From CAYUNE01 sp964446115 (GTDB taxonomy: Bacteria > Desulfobacterota > Desulfobulbia > Desulfobulbales > Desulfobulbaceae): a DNA stretch of 64,000 nucleotides. The DNA is taken from the NCBI GenBank assembly GCA_964446115.1, contig CAYUNE010000018.1, forward strand, positions 21,660 through 85,659. Direction: 5' to 3'. Position numbers and translations under genes: made by a program. Positions 47,138-54,617 of the stretch are shown here, piece by piece (position 1 is the first letter of the stretch; each line of letters starts with the position of its first letter). The notes beneath the pieces are model-generated. The model saw only the letters and a list, made by a program, of their open reading frames with translations, did no database searches and was not told where the DNA came from.

Positions 47138-47195
47138 TTTCCATCTCGGGCAGTAATCCACCGCAGACACGACTTTTCTCTTCCGGTACGATGAT

Positions 47196-48638
47196 GTGAA
47201 ATTTTACAGACCGCTTTCCTTTTTTACGCTGCTCGTCACCGGGTTTATTCTCACCTCTTTACCGTTACTCGCCGCCCTTCTCAGTTCCCACCATATCCTC
47301 GATACCATTGCCCGCCAGGGGGGAGCCGCTGTATTTCGGTCGGTTGAGCGGGTGAGCAACGGCAGGCAACTCGCCGAACTGGTCCGGGCCCAGGAGCGTC
47401 AGGCTCGGATGTACCAGGTTCTGGGCGAACCTGAAAGTCTCGCCAAGGTCAACACCTATCACCAGGAAATGGAACAGGTGCTGCGCCGCCTGTCTCTCAT
47501 GGAAGACGACAGACAGCTCAGCGAACGGATCCAGCGCTTCGAGGCCATCGAAAACCATCTCATTGCCGTTTTGAACCGAAAATCGGGAGAACCTGAAAAA
47601 CGACTCGGCGAACTCGATCATGTTCTGCCGGCCTACAGCAAACTATACACCCTGGTTGCCGATATTGATCAGACCAGCAACGACCTCATGCTGATGGAGG
47701 TGGGCAACCTCAAAAAACAGGTGGACGGCGCCAAAAGAGACCTGCTCTGGCAGACATCGGGCCTGATCGTTTTCAGTATCCTGCTCATTATTGTCTTTGT
47801 TGTGCTCATCGCCAAGCCCATCCGCCAGATCGACAACGCCATCGAACTGCTTGGCGACGGGGATTTCCATACCGTGATCAAGGTTTCCGGGCCGCGCGAT
47901 CTAGAGATGCTCGGCGAAAAACTTGACTGGCTGCGGCAGCGCCTTGCCCAGCTCGACCGTGAAAAGGTGAAGCTGATCGCTCACATTTCCCACGAGTTAA
48001 AAACACCCCTTGCCTCGATCAAGGAGGGCTCGGGCCTTCTCCGCGATGAGCTGGTGGGCAGCATCAACGACCGGCAAAAAAGCGTTGTCGATATTCTCTA
48101 TAAAAACTGCAACAAACTGCAGAAACTCATTGAAAATATCGTCGAGTTCAACATGGCCCAGGCCCGCCGCGGTCCAACCACCAAAGTCTTCTTTTCCCTG
48201 AAGAGCGCCATTGAGGAAATAGCCGCCGATTACCAGAATATTTTGACGGCTCATAAAATTCGCCTTAAAATGTCCCTGCCGGAGATGGAAATTTTCGGAG
48301 ACAAAGACCAGATCAAAACGGTTATCGATAACCTGTTGTCAAATGCCGTCAAGTTCACTGCCAAAAACGGCCTGATCATCATTTCTATCCATCGCGGCAG
48401 CAGCATCGTGGTGATTCGGGTCAAAGACAACGGCAGCGGCATCCCCGAAAAAGAACGCGCAAAGATATTTGCTCCCTTTTTCCAAGGAAAATCCTCGGAA
48501 CAGCTTGTTGTCAAAGGTTCCGGCCTCGGTCTTGCAATTGCCAGAGAGTATGTACGCAACCACGGCGGGACCATCCGCCTGTTACCGGCACGCGAGGGAG
48601 CTCATTTTGAAATCAAAATACCGTTACTCCAATCATGA
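47196..48638 (+). CDS. glrK: Sensor histidine kinase, GlrK/QseE-like
   Basis: 480 residues from a GTG. One span near 7-29 and a second near 182-205 enclose a helical periplasmic sensor domain of about 150 residues. HAMP follows, then the H-box KLIAHISHELKTPLASIKEGSGLL and an ATPase domain with an N box (DNLLSNAVKFTA), G1 (DNGSGIPEKER) and G2 (GSGLGLAIAREYV). It should autophosphorylate on His and pass phosphate to the response regulator two genes downstream. The order kinase-lipoprotein-sigma-54 regulator is that of enterobacterial glrK-qseG-glrR. Its stop overlaps the next start (ATGA). Confidence 0.85.
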   Translation: MKFYRPLSFFTLLVTGFILTSLPLLAALLSSHHILDTIARQGGAAVFRSVERVSNGRQLAELVRAQERQARMYQVLGEPESLAKVNTYHQEMEQVLRRLSLMEDDRQLSERIQRFEAIENHLIAVLNRKSGEPEKRLGELDHVLPAYSKLYTLVADIDQTSNDLMLMEVGNLKKQVDGAKRDLLWQTSGLIVFSILLIIVFVVLIAKPIRQIDNAIELLGDGDFHTVIKVSGPRDLEMLGEKLDWLRQRLAQLDREKVKLIAHISHELKTPLASIKEGSGLLRDELVGSINDRQKSVVDILYKNCNKLQKLIENIVEFNMAQARRGPTTKVFFSLKSAIEEIAADYQNILTAHKIRLKMSLPEMEIFGDKDQIKTVIDNLLSNAVKFTAKNGLIIISIHRGSSIVVIRVKDNGSGIPEKERAKIFAPFFQGKSSEQLVVKGSGLGLAIAREYVRNHGGTIRLLPAREGAHFEIKIPLLQS

Positions 48639-49261
48639 GTCCCCTCAAAAACCACACGTACCGGCAAGGGAAGGGATTAACGCTCCTGTTTATCTGCCTG
48701 CTGCTGTTATCCGGCTGCACAGCGGTGATCGACGGCAATGGTTCTTCCCGCCAACACTTTGATCCAACGGTCATTTTCCGCCCCTCGGAGGCTGAACGGA
48801 TTCTCTCCTGCCTGCAGGAGATGCGGAATCTGAAAAAAGAGGAGGCCGCCGACCTGTTGAGCAGGGCCGCCCGCAAAAAATATGACAAAGGCGACCGGGA
48901 ACAACTGCACTATGTCTGCCTCACCCTTTTACAGAGCGCGACATACAAGCAATATACCGATGGGATGGCAACCCTGAAACAGTATATCGATGCAAGTCCG
49001 GATACCCATCCCGATCTGCAGGGGCTCCTCCACCTGCTGGAACGCTTTGACCAGGCGATCATCAGCCGCTGGAGCGCCCGAAAGGCGCTGAGCAAGGAAA
49101 AACAACGTCTTCAGGCGGATATCGAGGAGCTCACCGGTCGGCTCAAACAGGCGAACGCCAAGATTGATGAACTCAGTGACCAACTAAACAAACTGAAAAA
49201 CATTGAAAAAATCATCAGTGACCGTGAACAGCACGACCCGGGATCAATCAGCTATGAGTAA
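48635..49261 (+). CDS. QseG-like small lipoprotein of the kinase operon
   Basis: 208 residues. A lipobox, LLLLSGC (Cys28), is followed by a helical domain (about 45-150) and a C-terminal coiled coil (EKQRLQADIEELTGRLKQANAKIDELSDQLNKLK). Length, lipidation and position between kinase and regulator match QseG, an outer-membrane lipoprotein that in enterobacteria activates the kinase by direct contact; sequence similarity I judge only from layout. Overlaps of 4 and 8 bases with both neighbours indicate strict co-expression. Confidence 0.7.
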   Translation: MSPLKNHTYRQGKGLTLLFICLLLLSGCTAVIDGNGSSRQHFDPTVIFRPSEAERILSCLQEMRNLKKEEAADLLSRAARKKYDKGDREQLHYVCLTLLQSATYKQYTDGMATLKQYIDASPDTHPDLQGLLHLLERFDQAIISRWSARKALSKEKQRLQADIEELTGRLKQANAKIDELSDQLNKLKNIEKIISDREQHDPGSISYE

Positions 49262-50606
49262 TCGCGGCTACACCCTGCTGTTGGTGGATGACGAGGAAGA
49301 TCTGGTCGGTCTGTGGAAACTGCGGCTCGACAGCCTCGGCTTTAACACCCAGACAGCCTTAAGCGGTGAAGAGGCCCTGGCCAAACTGCCGGTGGTCAAC
49401 CCGCATGTGGTGATCACCGACCTGCGGATGCCCGGAATCGACGGCATGGCTCTCTTTGAGGCGATCCGCGAACAGAACAAGGGAATTCCGGTGATTATTA
49501 TAACCGCCCATGGTTCCATTCCGGAGGCGGTGGAAGCCACCAGACAGGGGGTCTTCTCTTTTCTGACCAAGCCCATCGACGGCCGGGAACTGGTACGGCA
49601 GATCGAAAAAGCCCTGCGGGTCAGCGGCATCGGCGGCATTCAACCTGAAGATATGGATGAATGGCGCAGCGATATCATCTCCCAGAGCAATATCATGGAA
49701 TCGCTCCTTTCCCAGGCCCGGCTGGTTGCCGAAACCGATGCCAGTGTCCTCATCAGGGGCGAGAGCGGTACCGGCAAGGAACTGCTGGCCATTGCCATCC
49801 ACCGGGCCAGCGATCGTCGCGACGCCCCTTTTGTACCGGTCAACTGCACCGCCATCCCGGAGTCCCTGCTCGAATCGGAACTGTTCGGCCATGCCAAGGG
49901 TTCCTTTACCGGCGCCCTGTCCAGTTATATCGGTCTGTTCCAGGCAGCCCACAAGGGTACGCTTTTTCTTGATGAAATCGGCGATATGCCCCAACATCTC
50001 CAGGTCAAGCTCCTGCGGGTTCTGCAGGAACGCCGTATTCGTCCGGTGGGCAGCACCAAGGCCATTGATGTGGATGTCAGAATCATCTCCGCCACCCATC
50101 GGGATCTGGAATCGATGATCGCCTCGCAGGAGTTCCGCGAAGATCTTTACTACCGGTTGAATGTCGTCAACCTTGAAATTCCGCCACTCAATGAACGCAA
50201 GGAGGATATTCCCCTGCTGGTTGACTACTTCATTGAGCGATTATCATTTGAAAACAAAAAGAAAATCAAAGGGTTCACCCCGGAGGCCATCAAAATCCTG
50301 GTGGAAGCTTCCTGGCCGGGCAATGTGCGTCAACTCTATAATGTGGTGGAACATGCCATGGCCCTGGCCACAACACCGCTGATCACGGAAGATTTACTCC
50401 ACGATGCCATCAAGGAGAATCCGGACAAGATTCTGCCGTTTGCCGAGGCCCGACGCCAGTTCGAGCAGCAGTATCTCATCACCCTGCTGCAGACCACCCG
50501 CGGCAACGTAACCCAGGCTGCGAAAATCGCCCATCGCAACCGCACGGATTTTTATAAACTGCTGGGGAGGCATCACATAGTCCCGGCCCTGTTTAAGAAT
50601 CAGTAA
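49254..50606 (+). CDS. glrR: Sigma-54-dependent response regulator, GlrR/QseF-like
   Basis: 450 residues, starting at the ATG that overlaps the lipoprotein stop. The receiver domain has phospho-acceptor Asp56 (VVITDLRMPG). The AAA+ domain has Walker A GESGTGKE, the sigma-54 loop GSFTGA (Ser in place of the first Ala) and Walker B GTLFLDEIGDMP. The C-terminal DNA-binding domain RGNVTQAAKIAHRNRTDFYKLLGRH is very close to what I recall of enterobacterial GlrR. It activates -24/-12 promoters. Two palindromes of the GlrR-type TGTC-N10-GACA lie just after the stop codon. Confidence 0.88.
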   Translation: MSNRGYTLLLVDDEEDLVGLWKLRLDSLGFNTQTALSGEEALAKLPVVNPHVVITDLRMPGIDGMALFEAIREQNKGIPVIIITAHGSIPEAVEATRQGVFSFLTKPIDGRELVRQIEKALRVSGIGGIQPEDMDEWRSDIISQSNIMESLLSQARLVAETDASVLIRGESGTGKELLAIAIHRASDRRDAPFVPVNCTAIPESLLESELFGHAKGSFTGALSSYIGLFQAAHKGTLFLDEIGDMPQHLQVKLLRVLQERRIRPVGSTKAIDVDVRIISATHRDLESMIASQEFREDLYYRLNVVNLEIPPLNERKEDIPLLVDYFIERLSFENKKKIKGFTPEAIKILVEASWPGNVRQLYNVVEHAMALATTPLITEDLLHDAIKENPDKILPFAEARRQFEQQYLITLLQTTRGNVTQAAKIAHRNRTDFYKLLGRHHIVPALFKNQ

Positions 50607-50616
50607 AACGAATCGC

Positions 50617-50634
50617 TGTCTCCAAAAGGTGACA
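50617..50634. promoter_or_regulatory. Putative GlrR-type activator site 1
   Basis: TGTC-N10-GACA, extended to CGCTGTC...GACAGCG (50614-50637), starting 10 bases after the response-regulator stop. This is the motif I recall for enterobacterial GlrR. As RNA it would also form a 7-bp hairpin without a T run. Confidence 0.5.
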
Positions 50635-50694
50635 GCGCCATCCCGGCCTCTGCCTGGCAATCCTCGCCGCGGATGCCGGTGACGCCCCATCCCC

Positions 50695-50712
50695 TGTCGC
50701 CGGGAAGCGACA
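50695..50712. promoter_or_regulatory. Putative GlrR-type activator site 2
   Basis: A second exact TGTC-N10-GACA, extended to CCTGTCGC/GCGACAGG (50693-50714), 78 bases centre-to-centre from site 1. No convincing -24/-12 promoter follows on the plus strand within 280 bases. The remainder of 50607-50840 has no gene I can support. Confidence 0.5.
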
Positions 50713-50840
50713 GGACCGCTTCACATTTCACTCTCCCTGGGATGCGTCGGCTTACTCCTTCGGCCCATCGGCACGCCGCAGGTTAGGCCGGCGCCTCTCA
50801 TTTTCCGATAACCCCCTCCCCTGCCGCCCTTTTGAACTGT

Positions 50841-50869
50841 TTGACAACACTCTCCGGATACGTTAATAT
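50841..50869 (+). promoter_or_regulatory. Sigma-70 promoter of the Hdr/Mvh/MetV cluster
   Basis: Consensus TTGACA (50841-50846), an exact 17-bp spacer and TAATAT (50864-50869). It would give a leader of about 115 nt before the ferredoxin gene. Confidence 0.75.
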
Positions 50870-50991
50870 AGAAGTCTTGATGTCCTCAGCACGGAGATAT
50901 GGGTAATCAGGCTCTCCAGCGGTCCAGAGAAAGACAGCCTGTGGTCCCGATATTCCATCAACCGCACATTTCCTCTAACAGATGGCGTGAT

Positions 50992-51552
50992 ATGGCTCAG
51001 GTAAAATCGAAAACCAACCCCACCTTCAGCGCCGAGGTTGTCTCGCAACCGGGCGGTGAGCACCTAAACAGCTGTTTTTCCTGCGGAGCCTGCAGCGGGA
51101 TCTGCCCCGTCAGCCAGGCAATCCCGGAATTCGATCCCCGAAAGATCATTCACATGATCCGCATGGGGCTTGAAGACCGACTGCTTAACTCCGACCTCCT
51201 CTGGTACTGCTCCGGCTGCCGGAGCTGTGTCTTTGTCTGTCCCCAGGATGTCAGTTTCGCAGATATCATGGGAGCCCTGGCCAAACTGGCCCTGAAAAAA
51301 GAATATATCACCCATCAGCAGCTTGTGGACAAGGGGAAGGCCGCCCGGGTGCAGCGGGATCTCTGCGTCTCCTGCCTCACCTGCGTGCGTGTCTGTCCCT
51401 GGGATATTCCCACCATCGACGCCGGTGGGTTTGCGGTGATTGATGTGGAACAGTGCCGGGCCTGCGGTATTTGCGTGGCCGAATGTCCGGCCCGGGCCAT
51501 CACCCTTAATGAATCGGAAGATGAACGGTTGATTGCCGCCTGCGGTGTCTAG
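50992..51552 (+). CDS. HdrC-like iron-sulfur protein with four [4Fe-4S] motifs
   Basis: 186 residues. The N-terminal HdrC-like half has CFSCGACSGICPV and CSGCRSCVFVCPQ with a helical connector (FDPRKIIHMIRMGLEDR). The C-terminal half is a bacterial dicluster ferredoxin (CVSCLTCVRVCPW, CRACGICVAECPA). Sixteen Cys fit four cubanes. It is likely to pass electrons between an HdrA-type flavoprotein and MvhD or a methylene-THF reductase. An upstream ATG at 50899 would add an uncharacteristic Arg-rich leader, so 50992 is preferred. The fusion of HdrC with a dicluster domain is less usual than separate subunits. Confidence 0.82.
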   Translation: MAQVKSKTNPTFSAEVVSQPGGEHLNSCFSCGACSGICPVSQAIPEFDPRKIIHMIRMGLEDRLLNSDLLWYCSGCRSCVFVCPQDVSFADIMGALAKLALKKEYITHQQLVDKGKAARVQRDLCVSCLTCVRVCPWDIPTIDAGGFAVIDVEQCRACGICVAECPARAITLNESEDERLIAACGV

Positions 51553-51651
51553 GCGCGGTTACCGCCGTAGTCTGATCGAATTCAATAATTTTTCGTTGAC
51601 AAACAAGAAAAATAATCCCGGATCCACCGGGAAAGAATTTGTGGAGACCCC

Positions 51652-52059
51652 ATGAGCTTTACCCCGAAAATTCGCCTGTTCAGTTGCCATTATACCTCTC
51701 AGCAGAGTTGCGCCGACCACGGCAGGGAGCTGCAAAAGCTCGACTTCCCGGAGAATGTTGAATTGACCAGGGTGCCCTGCACCGGAAAATTGCAGGTCAC
51801 CACCTTGCTGCAGGCCTTTGAAGAAGGCGCCGACGGTGTCTACGTGGTCGGCTGTCCGGTCGACACCTGCCACAATGAAAAAGGCAGCAGCCGGGCGGCC
51901 AAGCGGGTGGCAACCGTACGCAAAGCACTTCGGGAACTCGATGTCGAAGAAGACCGCATGCGCATGTATCACCTGCCCCGCGGCCTGCATCCTGAGTTTG
52001 TCGATGCCGCCCGAGAGATGGACAAACTGGTCCGCGAACTGGGCCCGTCACCTTTCTAA
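51652..52059 (+). CDS. mvhD: MvhD-family electron-transfer iron-sulfur protein
   Basis: 135 residues with GGAG before the ATG. The MvhD/FlpD signatures are CHYTSQQSCADHGRELQ at the start, VPCTGKLQVTTLLQAFEEGADGVYVVGC, the DTCHNEKGSSRAAKR segment and MYHLPRG near the end; the Cys residues bind a [2Fe-2S] cluster. In methanogens and sulfate reducers it links hydrogenase, formate dehydrogenase or a methylene-THF reductase to the heterodisulfide-reductase-type electron-bifurcating core. It sits 100 bases after the HdrC-like gene and 50 bases before metV. Confidence 0.9.
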   Translation: MSFTPKIRLFSCHYTSQQSCADHGRELQKLDFPENVELTRVPCTGKLQVTTLLQAFEEGADGVYVVGCPVDTCHNEKGSSRAAKRVATVRKALRELDVEEDRMRMYHLPRGLHPEFVDAAREMDKLVRELGPSPF

Positions 52060-52109
52060 TCCAGCCGACTGCTGTTCTCTATCCCGTTGAACCTATCAGG
52101 AGAAAATCA

Positions 52110-52778
52110 ATGATTATCGCCGAGCGGAAGCCGTTAGCGGAAATAATAGATATGGTAATCGATTTCAAAAAAATACTGGTTTTGGCCTGCCGTGGCTGTG
52201 TCACGGTCTGCTCGGCCGGCGGCGAGCGCGAGGCTGAAATTCTTGCCTCGCTCATCAGGCTCGGGCTCAGAAAAAACGGTAAAGAGGCGGAGGTGATTAC
52301 CGGCAGCCTGGTGCGCCAATGCGATCGGGAGTACATCGATGCCATCGACAACTGGAAGGGAGACTACGACGCCATTGTCTCCACTGCCTGCGGGGTGGGA
52401 GTCAACTTCATCGCCAACCTTCGTCCCCAGGACAACGTCTATCCCGCCTTGAATACCACCTTTTTCGGCGGCTCAGCCCAGCAGGGCATCTGGAGCGAGC
52501 AGTGTGCCGGTTGCGGCGATTGCGTCCTCCACCTCACCGGGGGGCTTTGCCCCATCGCCCGCTGCGCCAAGAGCCTGATGAACGGCCCCTGCGGCGGTTC
52601 CGTGGACGGAAAATGCGAGATTCATCCGGAGGTGCACTGCGTCTGGCAACTGATTCATGACCGCATGGACCGCATCGGGCGTCGTCGGGAACTGGAGGCA
52701 GCAGCGCCTATCCGCGACTGGTCCAGCGCCGGACATGGGGGGCCGCGCAAACAGGTTCGGTCCGACCTGACCCTCTGA
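52110..52778 (+). CDS. metV: MetV-like methylene-tetrahydrofolate reductase C-terminal-domain protein
   Basis: 222 residues with AGGAG before the ATG. The N-terminal domain (ILVLACRGCVTVCSAGGEREAEILASLI, ACGVGVNFIANL) and the C-terminal Cys-rich block (CAGCGDCVLHLTGGLCPIARCAKSLMNGPCGG...GKCEI...CVWQLIHDR) define the PF12225-type subunit. MetV pairs with MetF in acetogens and Wood-Ljungdahl-using sulfate reducers to reduce methylene-THF to methyl-THF. No metF is in the window, so the catalytic partner must be encoded elsewhere. The gene is probably co-transcribed with the two preceding redox genes. Confidence 0.88.
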   Translation: MIIAERKPLAEIIDMVIDFKKILVLACRGCVTVCSAGGEREAEILASLIRLGLRKNGKEAEVITGSLVRQCDREYIDAIDNWKGDYDAIVSTACGVGVNFIANLRPQDNVYPALNTTFFGGSAQQGIWSEQCAGCGDCVLHLTGGLCPIARCAKSLMNGPCGGSVDGKCEIHPEVHCVWQLIHDRMDRIGRRRELEAAAPIRDWSSAGHGGPRKQVRSDLTL

Positions 52779-52870
52779 ACCCTGCAAAAAAAGGATCTCT
52801 GCCGGCGAATTACCGTACCCTGACTCCCCCAATTCGTCTCCTTCACGATTTGCGCACCGCGGAAACGGCC

Positions 52871-53030
52871 GTACTCGATCACAGGCACCAGCTTCTTCAC
52901 TTACATCTCTCCTGACCGCATAGTGGGGATATCGCGGCCGGGAGAGATGTAAGCAAATCTGCAACACCTGTGACCAAGTACAGTTTGGAAGTAAGATATA
53001 CCGTGGGTTACATGCCCTATGATCGGTTAC
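52871..53030. repeat. Full copy (copy A) of a ~160-bp dispersed hairpin element
   Basis: The outer arms are GTACTCGATCACA at 52871 and TGTGACCAAGTAC ending at 52981. A perfect inner stem CTTACATCTCTCC/GGAGAGATGTAAG encloses the conserved core GCATAGTGGGGATATCGCGG. A 49-base tail follows, ending GATCGGTTAC. The element fills most of the 328-base gap between metV and moeA; I see nothing else in that gap. Confidence 0.85.
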
Positions 53031-53106
53031 AAACGGCCCGCCGGGCCGTGCCTGCGGTGTTTTTCCATAAGCTGTTACCCCTATCTTCCGCCTCAATCTG
53101 CCTGTC

Positions 53107-54333
53107 ATGACAGTGGAAAAATCTCTCCAACAGGCCCAGGAGTTGATCCTGGGCCACTGTACGGAAACCGCCGGCGAGATTGTTTCCCTGGCCGACGCCC
53201 TGCACCGGTTTCCACTTGCCCCTCTCTCAAACCGGGCGCCGAAACCCGCCTTTTCTCAGTCGACACGGGACGGTTACGCCCTTGGCGATCCCGGAGATCA
53301 AAACGGCGCAGACCCACAGGTTCTCTCCTATACCATCATCGGCGACATTGCCGCGGGAGACACGGTTCTTCCGCCCCTGGGCCCTGGTCAGGCGGTACGG
53401 ATCACCACCGGAGCGATGGTGCCGCCGAACACCCGGTGCGTTATTCCCTTTGAAATATGCAGGGAGCAAAACCAGCGGGTGCACATCAACAGGCAGGATA
53501 ATAGGGTCGACGACAGCTTTATCAGAAAACGCGGCTCCGATCTCCCCGCCGGCCGTATCCTTGTCCCCGCCGGCAAACCCATCACCGTGGATCATCTGCC
53601 GCTGCTGGCTGGAGACGGCTATGACCGGGTGAAGGTGCACGAAAGGCCGAAGGTGTCCGTCCTCTGTACCGGCAGTGAACTGATTGACGCCGGCCAGGGA
53701 AAACCGCACCGGGGACAAAAAATTTCGGGAAATATCTTCTTTCTGGAAGGACTCATCAGCCAGGCCGGGGGAAAATGTTGCAAACTGGGAACAGTGGGGG
53801 ATGATATCTCCTCCATCTGCGCCATCCTGCAACGCCGGCAGGCCGCTTCACCGCACATCATCATTACCACCGGCGGTATGGGCCCGGGAAAATATGACCT
53901 CATGGAACAGGTCTTCCATGATCTGGGGGGCAAGGTACTTTACAGCCGGCTGCGGGTCCGCCCCGGCAAGGCGACTCTTTTCGGCACCCTGGGCTCCATC
54001 CTCTTTTTCGCCCTGCCGGGCCCGCCTCCGGCCGTCCGCCTTCTTTTTCAGGAACTCATCGAGCCTGCCCTGTTCAGGATGCAGGGGGCCGATTCCCCCC
54101 TGCCGCGCACCCTGCGGGCCCGCCTCACCGTTGCACTTCCACGGCGAGGGCGAAGCGCAGCGCTCATCCTCAAGGGAGGCGTGCTGGACGAGGATCGGGG
54201 CTGTCTGACTGTACGGGCCGCCGAAAAACTGGAACCCATCGACTGCATCATCACCCTGCCGCCCCATTGCCGCTTTCCGCAACCGGATGATGCGATAACC
54301 ATCCACTGCCCGCGCTTCCGCCGGGTGTTCTGA
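53107..54333 (+). CDS. moeA: Molybdopterin molybdotransferase MoeA
   Basis: 408 residues. Domain order is that of MoeA: an N-terminal region with FSQSTRDGYALG, a beta domain with GDIAAGDTVLPPLGPGQAVRITTGAMVPPNTRCVIPFE and DNRVDDSFIRKRGSDLPAGR, the MPT-binding domain with VLCTGSELIDAG, SGNIFFLEGLI and ITTGGMGPGKYD, then FALPGPPPAVRLLFQELIEPALF. It inserts molybdate (or tungstate) into adenylylated molybdopterin in the cytoplasm. It is monocistronic, between a repeat element and a CLC gene. The usual NGGVSxG-type region reads TTGGMGPGKYD, a modest variant. Confidence 0.9.
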   Translation: MTVEKSLQQAQELILGHCTETAGEIVSLADALHRFPLAPLSNRAPKPAFSQSTRDGYALGDPGDQNGADPQVLSYTIIGDIAAGDTVLPPLGPGQAVRITTGAMVPPNTRCVIPFEICREQNQRVHINRQDNRVDDSFIRKRGSDLPAGRILVPAGKPITVDHLPLLAGDGYDRVKVHERPKVSVLCTGSELIDAGQGKPHRGQKISGNIFFLEGLISQAGGKCCKLGTVGDDISSICAILQRRQAASPHIIITTGGMGPGKYDLMEQVFHDLGGKVLYSRLRVRPGKATLFGTLGSILFFALPGPPPAVRLLFQELIEPALFRMQGADSPLPRTLRARLTVALPRRGRSAALILKGGVLDEDRGCLTVRAAEKLEPIDCIITLPPHCRFPQPDDAITIHCPRFRRVF

Positions 54334-54474
54334 AAACCCACCACCTGCTCCCGGCTGCCCAGGGCGGCCGATAATTGATGCGATCAAGACCGTTTCCAAT
54401 CGTTGATGATAAAAAAATTTTGAAAAAAATGCCCTTAACCTTGAATTTTCCGGTATATTCGAGATAATAATTTC

Positions 54475-54502
54475 TTTCGATTTATCTTTTTGCTGCTATA
54501 AT
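54475..54502 (+). promoter_or_regulatory. Probable sigma-70 promoter before the CLC gene
   Basis: TATAAT (54497-54502) with TTTCGA (54475-54480) at 16 bp, in an AT-rich patch after the moeA gene. A second pair, TTGAAT and ATAATA, lies about 30 bases upstream. Confidence 0.5.
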
Positions 54503-54617
54503 ATAATTTCATCAATTCACTTTATTCTCGCGGCCGGTGGCCGAAGACCGGGGCGGGTTCCTCACCTGTCCCCGAAAAGATCAACGGTCTCATGAGGGCT
54601 TGGCCTCATTCCCTGTC

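Noticed and set aside
50781..50794. GG-N10-GC spacing after the two GlrR-type sites
   Set aside because: Only the bare dinucleotides match (CAGG...CGGCGC); neither the -24 nor the -12 half resembles the sigma-54 consensus.
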